A stretch of DNA of 64,000 bases from Clostridiaceae bacterium. Its GTDB lineage: Bacteria > Bacillota_I > Bacilli_A > Erysipelotrichales > Coprobacillaceae. The stretch's first letter is position 1. Each line of letters starts with the position of its first letter. Shown one piece after another: positions 32,946 through 41,684 of this stretch. The stretch is from assembly GCA_902363625.1 (NCBI GenBank), contig CABJAS010000007.1, forward strand, positions 196,175 through 260,174, given 5' to 3'. The notes below the pieces were generated by a model, which worked only from the letters and a program-made list of their open reading frames with translations, searched no databases and was not told where the DNA came from. A program made the translations under genes and the position numbers.

Positions 32946-33799
32946 TATTCCTGTCCGGCAAACCGCGCAATGATTAAACCAATGATGAAGGTAATCGCAC
33001 TGGTTAAAAGAATAGGAAGATTTAAATTAGTAAGATTGATTCCCATTAAAATAGCAATCGGTGAAGCAATGACTAAACCTAAGATAGCGCAGTACGTATG
33101 GGATTCGTAATTTTTCAATAAAATTTCAATAATTTTCGCAATCAAGAAAATACCGATTACAACACCTAAGCCAAAGGGAACTAAGATCATTGAACTTTGT
33201 ATAAGCTGATCGAAGTTTAAGGCTACCAGAGCTTTAATAAATAGATTGATATGGCTGATAATGGGGTTATAATAACCGATAATCATCAGCATCATTGAAC
33301 CGCTGACTCCCGGGATAACCATAGTTGCTGATGCTACAGCGCCAATCAAAAAGAGTTTGATAATTTCCAGCAAAGAGATTTGAATCGTCACATCTTTAGT
33401 GCCTTGTCCGCCTAACAACTGCATTCCAATAATTAAAGCAAAAAACAAGATAAAGATCAAACTGTGAGAGAAATCCGGTTTTTTGATTTTGATACGTCTG
33501 GTAATGATAGGCAGTCCACCTAAAATCAAGCCTATAAAGCATAGATTAGTTTGGATAGGAAAATGAAGAAACAAATATTCAATGACAAACGACAAACAAA
33601 CAATTCCGATTCCGGTTCCTAAAATATAAGGAAACAGAGTCCGAATGCTTTTTTTCATATCTGAGAATAAGTGGGTGATAGAATATATGATATCATCATA
33701 AATACCCATGGATACTGCCATCGTTCCGCCACTGACTCCGGGAATGATATTTGCAATACCAATGAGAATCCCGCGAAGAATTTCATTTAATAATTTCAT
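32945..33799 (-). CDS. popT: DUF368 / PopT-like undecaprenyl-phosphate translocase
   Basis: This 284-residue polytopic protein (eight or more helices) has the duplicated signature I-P-G-V-S-G-G-T (residues about 18-25) and I-P-G-V-S-G-S-M (about 160-167). This is the DUF368 family, members of which (PopT) return undecaprenyl phosphate to the inner leaflet for cell-wall synthesis. Assignment is by signature; specificity is inferred. It is a single gene with RBS AGGAG. Confidence 0.85.
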   Translation of the reverse strand: MKLLNEILRGILIGIANIIPGVSGGTMAVSMGIYDDIIYSITHLFSDMKKSIRTLFPYILGTGIGIVCLSFVIEYLFLHFPIQTNLCFIGLILGGLPIITRRIKIKKPDFSHSLIFILFFALIIGMQLLGGQGTKDVTIQISLLEIIKLFLIGAVASATMVIPGVSGSMMLMIIGYYNPIISHINLFIKALVALNFDQLIQSSMILVPFGLGVVIGIFLIAKIIEILLKNYESHTYCAILGLVIASPIAILMGINLTNLNLPILLTSAITFIIGLIIARFAGQE

Positions 33800-34017
33800 G
33801 TCTTACTCCTTTCATTTCTCGACTATTCTATCACAATGAAAGTTTAAAAAATGTAAATAAAAGAAATCTTAACAACTTATTTATACAGCATGTTTTTTAG
33901 AGAAAACAATTTTGAAAATATCACATTTGGACATATTTTAATAACGAATGCTACTGGTTTATGAGAGTAGGCATGCTATAATGGTAGAAAGAGTATAGGA
34001 ATGCAGAGGAGAAAATT

Positions 34018-36243
34018 ATGCCAATATTATTTCATGAAACATCTCAAACTTTTCATTTATATAATAGACACGTAAGCTATATATTTAAAGTGTTAAAAAA
34101 TGGACATTTGGGACAGCTTTATTATGGGAAACACATTCGTGATCGTGAAAGTTTTGATCATTTATTAGAAATGCAGGCACGTTCTATGGCTGTGTGTCGT
34201 TTTGAGGGAGATCTTTGTTTTTCGCTCGAACATTTAAAACAGGAGTATCCTGCTTATGGAAGCGGAGATATGCGTCATCCGGCAATGGATATTGTTCAGG
34301 AAAATGGCAGCCGAATTATTGATTTTACTTATCAATCTTATGAGATAGTGAAGGGGAAACCTAAATTACCGGGACTGCCTGCTACCTATGTAGAAGATGA
34401 AAGCGAAGCGACGACACTGCTTGTTACAATGTATGATACAGTGATGGAGACAGAGCTGATTTTAAGCTATACGATCTATGAAGCGTTGCCGGTCATCTGC
34501 CGCAATGCTCGCTTTATACACTGTGGTCAAGCTCCAATTTCATTAGAAACAGCTATGAGTATGAATTTAGATTTACCGGATAAAGAGTATGAAATGCTCG
34601 AATTGACCGGTGCTTGGTCAAGAGAACGCAGTGTCAAAGAAAGAAGACTGGAACACGGTATTCAATCTATCTATTCGATGCGTGGAAACTCAAGCAATAA
34701 CTTTAATCCGTTTATTGCTTTAAAACGTTTTGATGCGTCAGAATTTAATGGAGAAGTATTGGGATTCAGCTTTGTCTACAGCGGTAATTTCTTAGCGCAG
34801 GTAGAAGTCGATACCTATGATGTGACAAGGATCAGCATGGGACTTCACCCACATTGTTTTAGCTGGACACTAAGTCAGGGAGAATCTTTTCAAACACCAG
34901 AAGCGGTAATGGTATATTCGGATCAAGGGTTAAACAGGATGAGTCAGGTTTATCATGAACTTTACCAAAAACGACTGGCAAGAGGAAAATATCGTGATCA
35001 GGTGAGACCGATTTTAGTGAACAACTGGGAAGGAACGTATTTTGATTTTGATGAGGATAAGATCGTTTCAATGGCAAAAACGGCGAAGAAGCTTGGAATT
35101 GAGCTCTTTGTGCTAGATGATGGCTGGTTTGGCAAGCGTAATGATGACACAACCGGGTTAGGCGACTGGTATCCGAATCTAAATAAACTGCCTAATGGGA
35201 TTAAAGGGTTAAGTGAAAAAGTAGAGGCATTGGGACTGCAGTTTGGTTTATGGATTGAACCGGAAATGGTCAGTCATGATTCTGATCTCTATCGTCAGCA
35301 TCCGGAGTGGACATTAGCAACCCCGCAGCGCCCTTCCAGCCATGGCCGCAATCAATATATTTTAGATTTTTCAAATGATGAAGTAGTAGACGCTATTTAT
35401 GAAATGCTGCATAAAGTGATCTCGGAATCTTCTATCTCTTATATTAAATGGGACATGAACCGCTGTATGAGTGAAGTATATTCCACAGCTAAAGCCGCAA
35501 AAGATCAAGGAAAAGTTATGCATCAGTATATTTTAGGTGTCTATCGTTTATATGAACAACTGACAACAGAATTTCCGAATATTTTATTTGAGTCGTGTTC
35601 TTCCGGAGGAGCCCGTTTTGATCCGGGAATGCTGTATTATGCACCGCAATGCTGGGCAAGCGATGACAGTGATGCGATTGAACGTTTAAAGATCCAATAT
35701 GGGACATCCATCGTTTATCCGCTTTCAAGCATTGGTGCACACGTATCGGCTATTCCAAATCATCAGGTCTATCGTTCAACCCCGATTGAAACGCGTGCTA
35801 ATGTGGCTTATTTTGGAACATTCGGCTATGAACTCGATTTAAATCAGTTAGATCAGGAAACCTTAGATAAGATAGTCAAACAAGTTGAATTCATGAAAGA
35901 ATATCGTGAACTTATTCAGTTTGGGACATTTTATCGTTTGAAGAGTCCGTTTGAAACAAAAATAACCGCTTGGATGGTTGTATCCAAAGATCAAAATACA
36001 GCTTTAGTCGGTTATTACAAGCCATTGCAGGAGGTTAATATCGCTTATGAAAGACTCCCACTTTGCGGATTAGCTCCGGATAAAGAATATCATGTCTCTG
36101 TGCATGATATAGACTGCTATGGCGATGAATTGATGAATGTCGGACTTATTACATCGGATACACCACCGCAATCAATCAATGAGATTCATGATGGCAGCCA
36201 TGGTGATTACAGCTCAAGAATTTATATTATTAAAGCAAAATAA
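34018..36243 (+). CDS. alpha-galactosidase (GH36)
   Basis: This 741-residue enzyme has the GH36 core: F-V-L-D-D-G-W-F-G-K-R near residue 370, nucleophile Asp in Y-I-K-W-D-M-N-R (about 485), E-S-C-S-S-G-G-A-R-F-D and acid/base Asp in W-A-S-D-D-S-D-A (about 550). N-terminal supersandwich and C-terminal beta domain are present. It has no signal peptide, so it acts inside on melibiose/raffinose-type sugars. An extended -10 TGCTATAAT lies at 33974-33982. An AraC regulator gene lies downstream. Confidence 0.93.
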   Translation: MPILFHETSQTFHLYNRHVSYIFKVLKNGHLGQLYYGKHIRDRESFDHLLEMQARSMAVCRFEGDLCFSLEHLKQEYPAYGSGDMRHPAMDIVQENGSRIIDFTYQSYEIVKGKPKLPGLPATYVEDESEATTLLVTMYDTVMETELILSYTIYEALPVICRNARFIHCGQAPISLETAMSMNLDLPDKEYEMLELTGAWSRERSVKERRLEHGIQSIYSMRGNSSNNFNPFIALKRFDASEFNGEVLGFSFVYSGNFLAQVEVDTYDVTRISMGLHPHCFSWTLSQGESFQTPEAVMVYSDQGLNRMSQVYHELYQKRLARGKYRDQVRPILVNNWEGTYFDFDEDKIVSMAKTAKKLGIELFVLDDGWFGKRNDDTTGLGDWYPNLNKLPNGIKGLSEKVEALGLQFGLWIEPEMVSHDSDLYRQHPEWTLATPQRPSSHGRNQYILDFSNDEVVDAIYEMLHKVISESSISYIKWDMNRCMSEVYSTAKAAKDQGKVMHQYILGVYRLYEQLTTEFPNILFESCSSGGARFDPGMLYYAPQCWASDDSDAIERLKIQYGTSIVYPLSSIGAHVSAIPNHQVYRSTPIETRANVAYFGTFGYELDLNQLDQETLDKIVKQVEFMKEYRELIQFGTFYRLKSPFETKITAWMVVSKDQNTALVGYYKPLQEVNIAYERLPLCGLAPDKEYHVSVHDIDCYGDELMNVGLITSDTPPQSINEIHDGSHGDYSSRIYIIKAK

Positions 36244-36267
36244 GTGTTCTTATAAGAGCACTTTTTT
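36243..36267 (+). terminator. terminator of the alpha-galactosidase gene
   Basis: AGTGTTCTTA pairs with TAAGAGCACT (one G-U) and continues into T-run. Confidence 0.8.
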
Positions 36268-36455
36268 CTATGGCTAAATGAATACCTGCTATATATGGAG
36301 AGGTTTTTAAGCTTTGGTATTATAAATAATCCTGCCAGTAATAAATAGAATTTATAGAAAATGACGATCATAGGAAAATAGAAAGAGGATGTAACTTGAC
36401 TTTCTAAAATGGAGTGGTAAAGTTTTTATAGAGACTATTTGAAAGGAGACAGACA

Positions 36456-36707
36456 ATGTTGGAATATAAATATGATACTCAGCTTTTGATTGAAGGAAAA
36501 GATCTTGATGAAGATGCGATCAATGATTATTTTGTCACTCATTTTGCCGGAGACTGCTTACTGGCAGTAGGCGATGACGAACTGATTAAAATTCATTTTC
36601 ATACCAACGAGCCTTGGGAAGTGCTGGAATATTGTACAACCTTAGGAGAAATCTATGATATTGTGATTGAAGATATGGATCGTCAGTCGAGAGGATTGAA
36701 AGGATAA
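36456..36707 (+). CDS. stand-alone FakA-like middle/C-terminal domain protein
   Basis: This 83-residue protein matches the segment of FakA/DAK-type fatty-acid kinases after the kinase domain: Y-K-Y-D-T-Q-L-L-I, L-L-A-V-G-D-D-E-L-I-K-I-H-F-H-T-N-E-P and L-G-E-I-Y-D-I. In full-length FakA this part binds the acyl-carrier partner FakB. Here it is free-standing with good RBS (AAAGGAG) and terminator, so it is a real gene and not a fragment end. Its role is unknown. Confidence 0.7.
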   Translation: MLEYKYDTQLLIEGKDLDEDAINDYFVTHFAGDCLLAVGDDELIKIHFHTNEPWEVLEYCTTLGEIYDIVIEDMDRQSRGLKG

Positions 36708-36733
36708 AACATGTGACAATGCACATGTTTTTA
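36706..36733 (+). terminator. terminator of the FakA-like domain gene
   Basis: AAAACATGTG pairs with CACATGTTTT, followed by more T. It overlaps the stop codon. Confidence 0.75.
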
Positions 36734-36734
36734 T

Positions 36735-37084
36735 TTGTGTGAAAAACCGGCATTCATGTAATTGGCTGTCGATATGCTAAATTAACACTGATGTGTCAAA
36801 ATTTTATTGGGATTCATCCTTTGGTACAGATTCTTCGTTTGAAAGCCATGGCAGCTTTTACTTCTCATATGTGTATATTGGCTATTTTGTTTGCTTATCT
36901 ACTTTATAAAAACTTGCAATAAACATGAGATGATACTTTGTATATTGCATTTTTTCAATGAAGAACCGATAAAATAAAGCAATGTCCTTATATAAATGAT
37001 AAATTATTTTATTCAAGGAATCTTGGCAACATTTTATCATAAAAAAAGGATACAAACTTACTGCTTGTATCAGTCCGCTAAATT
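36735..37084. other. gap with possible degenerate membrane-protein fragment
   Basis: A + frame is open from about 36744 to TAA near 36921 (about 59 codons, ATG at 36792). It reads like the end of a membrane protein (A-M-A-A-F-T-S-H-M, then C-I-L-A-I-L-F-A-Y-L-L-Y). It has no RBS and no upstream part, so a decayed gene end is likely. I see nothing else before the AraC gene end. Confidence 0.35.
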
Positions 37085-37933
37085 TTATTTAATCAAGATT
37101 TGACCATTTTTGAGTTGATTGGATTTTCGATATTGACTTGGAGATGAATCATATGTATGATGAAAAGCTTTGGAAAAAGCCAACTGGTTGGCATAACCGC
37201 AAGAATAAGCAATTTGGTTGATCGGCAGATCAGTATCTACCAGCAGATCCCGAGCTTTGTTCATGCGATATTGAAGTAAAAAACTTTGTGGTGTTGTTTT
37301 CAAGTGCTTTTTAAAAAGAGCACTTAAATAACTGCGGTTTAATGATAAATAATCTGCAAGATCCTGAACACTGATTTTATTTTGATAGTTGTTTTGAATA
37401 AACTGTATAGCCTTTACTATATAGATATTATTGCTTTTAATAGTATCTTTTTTATGAAAGTACGGCTGATTTTGAGATAAGTATGAAAAAAACAAATATA
37501 GCTGTCCTTGAATAAATAGTTCATTGCTGTAGCTCATTTGATGATGGGTAATCATAGATTTAACACATGACTTAATTTCTTTATCCAACCGACAAGCAAT
37601 AACATGCTCAATAGAAGAAAAACCACACTGTCGACAGTAATATTCAGCTTTATCTCCATCAAAGCCAATCCATAGATAAGTCCAAGGATCCTTTTCATCA
37701 GCACGATAAAATGTCGTATCATCAGGATAGATTAAAAAAGCCTGACCTGCTTCAACGGAATAGATTTTATCATGAACGTGATAATATCCTTTTCCGTTTA
37801 AACAATAATGAATCAGATAGTGACTGCGAATCGCAGGTCCGTAAGCATAATTGGCACTGCATTCTTGAATGCCGCAGAACTTAACATTGATTTCATTGAA
37901 GGTATCATTTTTTAATTCAAGATAAGAATACAT
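37085..37933 (-). CDS. AraC-family transcriptional regulator
   Basis: This 282-residue protein has an N-terminal cupin domain (residues 15-150: H-Y-C-L-N-G-K-G-Y-Y-H-V, F-L-I-Y-P-D) and a C-terminal double helix-turn-helix (about 185-278: I-S-V-Q-D-L-A-D-Y-L, Y-S-C-G-Y-A-N-Q-L-A-F-S-K-A-F). This is the layout of sugar-responsive activators. Its closest catabolic gene here is the alpha-galactosidase, so a link is plausible but unproven. ATG 37933 has AGAGGTG upstream. Confidence 0.88.
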   Translation of the reverse strand: MYSYLELKNDTFNEINVKFCGIQECSANYAYGPAIRSHYLIHYCLNGKGYYHVHDKIYSVEAGQAFLIYPDDTTFYRADEKDPWTYLWIGFDGDKAEYYCRQCGFSSIEHVIACRLDKEIKSCVKSMITHHQMSYSNELFIQGQLYLFFSYLSQNQPYFHKKDTIKSNNIYIVKAIQFIQNNYQNKISVQDLADYLSLNRSYLSALFKKHLKTTPQSFLLQYRMNKARDLLVDTDLPINQIAYSCGYANQLAFSKAFHHTYDSSPSQYRKSNQLKNGQILIK

Positions 37934-38032
37934 CTCCTTCACCTCTTCACCATTATATCAAAATCTCATTCATAAAGTATAGTGATTTAAAAATGAAGGG
38001 AATAATGATAGAATAGAAATGAGGTGATCGTA

Positions 38033-38545
38033 ATGTGCGGACAGTTTTATATCATGCTTCATGGTAAGAAGCAAACTATCTATCCAAATGATCCATATAA
38101 AATCATGATTTATGATCAAAATCAGTTTACTTATCAAAAAGCAAATTGGGGATTTAAAACCAATAAGCGCCCAATTATTAATGCTAGAAGTGAAACATTG
38201 CTGACAAAACCTACTTTTATAGGATTAAAGCATTGTCTGATTATGGCAAATGGATATTATGAATGGGATGCGGCAAAAATGAAAACAGATATCCATTTGA
38301 AAGACCATAGCTATTTATATATGGCAGGATTATATCGTTATCAAAAAGATCGTTATGAATATACCATTGTCACAACCAAAGCGAATGCTAGTGTCGATCA
38401 GATTCACGACCGCATGCCTTTGATTCTTACAAAAGAAGAAGCAGAGTGCTGGGTGCGAGAACAGGAGACTGAACAATTGCTTAACGCTATTCCACCATCT
38501 TTGCAGTATGAGCAGGAAATGAACCAAATTCATTTAGATGTATAG
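38033..38545 (+). CDS. SRAP-family (YedK/HMCES) abasic-site protein
   Basis: This 170-residue protein starts M-C-G-Q-F, so Cys2 becomes the N-terminal catalytic residue after Met removal; this decides the start at 38033. Other SRAP landmarks: I-I-N-A-R-S-E-T, Y-Y-E-W-D and H-D-R-M-P. The family cross-links to abasic sites in single-stranded DNA and shields them. It is shorter than YedK (about 220 residues). It is co-transcribed with the PfkB kinase gene. Confidence 0.9.
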   Translation: MCGQFYIMLHGKKQTIYPNDPYKIMIYDQNQFTYQKANWGFKTNKRPIINARSETLLTKPTFIGLKHCLIMANGYYEWDAAKMKTDIHLKDHSYLYMAGLYRYQKDRYEYTIVTTKANASVDQIHDRMPLILTKEEAECWVREQETEQLLNAIPPSLQYEQEMNQIHLDV

Positions 38546-38555
38546 GAGCAAATAT

Positions 38556-39449
38556 ATGAAAACATTAGTTATTGGATCCACCGTCTGTGATGTAGTAATC
38601 GAAGTTGAGCGCATGCCTAAAATTGGTGAAGATGAAAACATCAGACAGCAAAGCCTGCACATTGGCGGCTGTGCCTTTAATGTGAGCAGAATGCTGGCTT
38701 TGTTTCAAAGTGCCTATGTTTTATTTACACCAGTGGGGCAGGGTGTCTATGGGGATTTTGTGCGTCAGTATTTTAAACAGGAAAAAATTCCTATTTTATT
38801 GGAACCGGCACGTTCAAATGGCTGCTGCTACTGTATCGTCGATCAAAGCGGAGAACGTACTTTTATCTGCGAGCATGGGGCAGAGTATTTTTTTGAAGAA
38901 GAATGGTTTGATCGTATTAATACTAAAGATTTTCAGTTTGTTTATATTTGCGGATTGGAAATTGAAGAAACTTCAGGAGATCAAATTATTTCATTTTTAG
39001 AGAAGAATCCACATCTTACTATTTTCTTTGCGCCGGGACCAAGAATTTGCAAGATTGCAAAAGAAAAGATGCAGCGTTTGTTGGCATTACATCCAATTCT
39101 TCACTTAAACAAAAGTGAAATTCTCTCTTTCAGTAATCAAAATAGCTTGGAAAAAGCAGTTGAAGAGACTTATTTATTAAATCAAAATACGATTATTGTG
39201 ACATTGGGAGCAGAGGGGACTTACTATAAAGATGATACAGAAAGCTTTTTTATCCCTACGAAACAGGTGGAACCTGTCGATACGATTGGAGCAGGAGATG
39301 GACATATCGGAACAGTTATTGCCTGTCTTAGTCATTCCCTGCCTTTAAAACAAGCGATTCAAGTCGCTAATAAAGTTTCGGGTAAAATCGTTCAGAAAAA
39401 AGGGGCGACATTAACCAAGGAAGAATTTGCAGAACTGCATTTAATATAA
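38556..39449 (+). CDS. PfkB-family carbohydrate kinase
   Basis: This 297-residue ribokinase-fold enzyme has N-terminal G-S-T-V-C-D-V and I-G-G-C-A-F-N-V, and C-terminal signature D-T-I-G-A-G-D-G-H (catalytic Asp in G-A-G-D). The usual D-A-F/D-S-F after the Asp is replaced by G-H. The substrate (sugar or nucleoside) is not clear. ATG 38556 follows TAGGAG; it begins 10 bases after the SRAP stop. Confidence 0.85.
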   Translation: MKTLVIGSTVCDVVIEVERMPKIGEDENIRQQSLHIGGCAFNVSRMLALFQSAYVLFTPVGQGVYGDFVRQYFKQEKIPILLEPARSNGCCYCIVDQSGERTFICEHGAEYFFEEEWFDRINTKDFQFVYICGLEIEETSGDQIISFLEKNPHLTIFFAPGPRICKIAKEKMQRLLALHPILHLNKSEILSFSNQNSLEKAVEETYLLNQNTIIVTLGAEGTYYKDDTESFFIPTKQVEPVDTIGAGDGHIGTVIACLSHSLPLKQAIQVANKVSGKIVQKKGATLTKEEFAELHLI

Positions 39450-39450
39450 A

Positions 39451-39476
39451 AATTGAGCAAAGCTGCTCAATTTTTA
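39451..39476 (+). terminator. terminator of the SRAP-PfkB operon
   Basis: ATTGAGCA pairs with TGCTCAAT, followed by five T. Confidence 0.8.
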
Positions 39477-39495
39477 TTTATGCTTTATTATGCTG

Positions 39496-40134
39496 TTATT
39501 TAGTCTGCATAACCAAATCCAAAAGATGAATCCCATTGCCCCCGCCTAATTTAATACCTCTTAAACATGAGTTGCAGTAGCATACAACTAGATTATCTTT
39601 GTATAGTGCGATTTGTTCTTTCATGAACTGCTTCTGTAATTCTAAAGGTAGGCGAGATAGTTTACAGTTATCGTATTGATCCCATAAATCTTTCAGCTTA
39701 TTGTTTTTTGGTACATAATGCAGCAAACCGCAGAAATCGGCATTTTCTTTTTTATTATCCAATTCAATGACTTGGATATTCATTTTTATCATAATGTTTC
39801 TTACGGCATTATAAGCCTTAGGGTTCTGTGCATCTCTAAAGCAATCTTGCAGAACCATTTTTTCTCCTTTGAAATCGGGAAAAATAAAGTTTGAGTCCTG
39901 ATCGATAAATTCCCAAATACTCATTCTTTGAATAGCTGATTCTTTTCTTTGAATTTCTTCATTGCAGGCCTGGCAGACGGTTAGTGCAGTAAAGTTTTTT
40001 AATGCAGATAAATCTTCGATTCGACAACATTTTGTGTGATTGATGTTGAAGCTTTGTTTCAAGTATGCTTTTACCTTTTTTTCTGTAGCAGGGGAGGCTT
40101 TCATAAAATTACAGCTTGGATAGTAGATATACAT
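39496..40134 (-). CDS. cysteine-rich protein resembling two CCG (HdrB/GlpC-type) domains
   Basis: This 212-residue protein has no signal peptide. The first half has C (Y-P-S-C-N), then C-C about 28 residues on, then C-Q-A-C 17 residues later, as in the C-x(n)-C-C-x(n)-C-x-x-C pattern of CCG domains. The second half has D-C-F, F-C-G and C-Y-C-N-S-C, a likely diverged repeat. Such domains bind iron-sulfur clusters in heterodisulfide reductase and glycolate/lactate oxidase subunits. The assignment is tentative. ATG 40134 follows AAAGGAG; upstream in-frame ATGs lack an RBS. It is a single gene. Confidence 0.5.
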   Translation of the reverse strand: MYIYYPSCNFMKASPATEKKVKAYLKQSFNINHTKCCRIEDLSALKNFTALTVCQACNEEIQRKESAIQRMSIWEFIDQDSNFIFPDFKGEKMVLQDCFRDAQNPKAYNAVRNIMIKMNIQVIELDNKKENADFCGLLHYVPKNNKLKDLWDQYDNCKLSRLPLELQKQFMKEQIALYKDNLVVCYCNSCLRGIKLGGGNGIHLLDLVMQTK

Positions 40135-40277
40135 ATGTTTCATCTCCTTTACACACTTGATTATATTCAAACTTTGATATTGTTCAATCCAATCAGGAGG
40201 ACTTTAAACAATGTTTCGTTATTTTATGAAAATATACCCACATTTTAGCAACAGTGTTTGAATAAACAATGGTGTAA

Positions 40278-40304
40278 ATAAAAAACTGGATCACAATGAC
40301 CCAG
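40278..40304 (-). terminator. terminator of the Rap-like gene
   Basis: On the minus strand CTGGGTCA pairs with TGATCCAG (one mismatch) and ends in six T. Confidence 0.65.
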
Positions 40305-40318
40305 CTTTGACATTTATC

Positions 40319-41467
40319 TTAATCCATCAAACCTGCATAAAAACATGCTTCTTTATATTCTTCTGATTCAATTAAATAACGGATGAGTAATTTAGTTAGA
40401 AACTGGTAGCTTCCATAATTTTCAGTTGTACTTTCATATTCTCTGAAATCTTTTAGATAATGAATCATTTGATCGTCTTGACAAACAATCTTTTCAATCA
40501 ATATCAGATATTTGTTAGCACTATTCTGCGTATTAGAAGCTGTCTTTCCAATCTTAACCCACTGCATGCATTCATCTTTTTTATCTAATTGTAAGTAACA
40601 AAAAGCATATATGTAAGCTGAATTATTTGAAATTTCTTCTCTATTGATTTTATTTAATGTTTCAATAGCATTTTGATAATCCTGATTATACATCATTACA
40701 GTAGCAATATATTCTAGTAAAACTGCCTTCAGATTTAAATGGAGATGTTCAGCTCCTTCTAAGCATTCTTCATATAGCTTGATAGCCTCGTTGAATCCCC
40801 CCAAAGCAGATAAGGTTCTCGCTAAATTCATTTGACTATAGAAATATCGTTTATAGTTACTTGTCTCTAAAGATAGCTTCTCTGTTTCTCGACAACTAAT
40901 AATCGCTTGATCCAACTCACCGTTTGCAATATAAACAAGTGAAAGCAGAAAGTAAGTGGCTGCTAGAAAATGCGTGTTTCTTTCTGGATAACCTTGAACA
41001 ATATATTCAAGCTGCTTTTTAGCTAATGTATTCTGATGGTTAAAATGATAAAAAGCAGCACGATATTGAATATAGCTTAGTATTTTTAAGTCTGGCTCAT
41101 AAATCTGATAGTCAATTTTATACAGAGCTTCTAAATATTTATCAATTTCAATGACAACTTGATCATATTTTTTAATAGTAATGAAGTGAATAAAAATCAT
41201 AATCAAGAACACATCATAATTTTTTGCTTTTTCAAATATGTCTTTATTTTTTATAAGAAAATTAATGATTGCCGCTCTTTTTTTAGAATTAAAAAAAGAA
41301 TGATAATAGTAAAAATCTTTAAAGACTTTATCAAGAACAATTTCTGCATCATGATCATTTAAAGCAATTTCCTTATTTAAGTAGATTTGAAAATAGTTTT
41401 CAATGGAATCATAATCATTATTCATAATTGAATCAATTAGTGTATTATTTAAAATAGGCTTTTTCAT
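40319..41467 (-). CDS. Rap-like helical-repeat (TPR) protein, putative peptide receptor
   Basis: This 382-residue, almost all-helical protein has no membrane segment and no helix-turn-helix. Residues 150-330 contain TPR-like repeats (A-A-T-Y-F-L-L-S-L-V-Y-I-A-N-G-E-L-D-Q-A, then S-A-L-G-G-F-N-E-A-I-K-L-Y-E-E-C). The N-terminal 100 residues are a separate helical region. Size and layout match Bacillus Rap proteins (about 375-380), which bind secreted peptides and inhibit phosphorelay or DNA-binding partners. ATG 41467 lies one base after the stop of the peptide gene and has a weak RBS, so it depends on translational coupling. The family was judged by eye. Confidence 0.6.
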   Translation of the reverse strand: MKKPILNNTLIDSIMNNDYDSIENYFQIYLNKEIALNDHDAEIVLDKVFKDFYYYHSFFNSKKRAAIINFLIKNKDIFEKAKNYDVFLIMIFIHFITIKKYDQVVIEIDKYLEALYKIDYQIYEPDLKILSYIQYRAAFYHFNHQNTLAKKQLEYIVQGYPERNTHFLAATYFLLSLVYIANGELDQAIISCRETEKLSLETSNYKRYFYSQMNLARTLSALGGFNEAIKLYEECLEGAEHLHLNLKAVLLEYIATVMMYNQDYQNAIETLNKINREEISNNSAYIYAFCYLQLDKKDECMQWVKIGKTASNTQNSANKYLILIEKIVCQDDQMIHYLKDFREYESTTENYGSYQFLTKLLIRYLIESEEYKEACFYAGLMD

Positions 41468-41468
41468 T

Positions 41469-41642
41469 CTATCCGATTGGTGGTTCGCCCTCAATCATTG
41501 GCATGATACATACATGCGTACAACCACTGTTTGTTTTAGAATTATAGCCACAATTTTCATCATGAATATGTTGACAACTAACTCCTGCACAGATTGCTAA
41601 AGCGATCATTAGACAAGCCGCTTTTTTTAAACTTTTTAACAT
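41469..41642 (-). CDS. small secreted-type peptide precursor 1
   Basis: This is a 57-codon ORF with RBS AGAGGGA. Residues 1-20 are a basic start (M-L-K-S-L-K-K) and a hydrophobic core like a signal peptide. Then comes C-Q-H-I-H-D-E-N-C-G-Y, a second G-C-T-H-V-C, and the tail M-I-E-G-E-P-P-I-G. It is paralogous to the ORF at 41685-41873 (same Cys-Gly-Tyr and N-S-G-C-T blocks and same I-E-G-x-P-P-I tail). The stop TAG lies one base before the receptor ATG. A secreted pro-peptide whose C-terminal part signals through the receptor is the likely role. Confidence 0.65.
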   Translation of the reverse strand: MLKSLKKAACLMIALAICAGVSCQHIHDENCGYNSKTNSGCTHVCIMPMIEGEPPIG

Positions 41643-41684
41643 TAATAATTTCCCTCTTTCATAAATTTTTCATTTTGTTAATCC

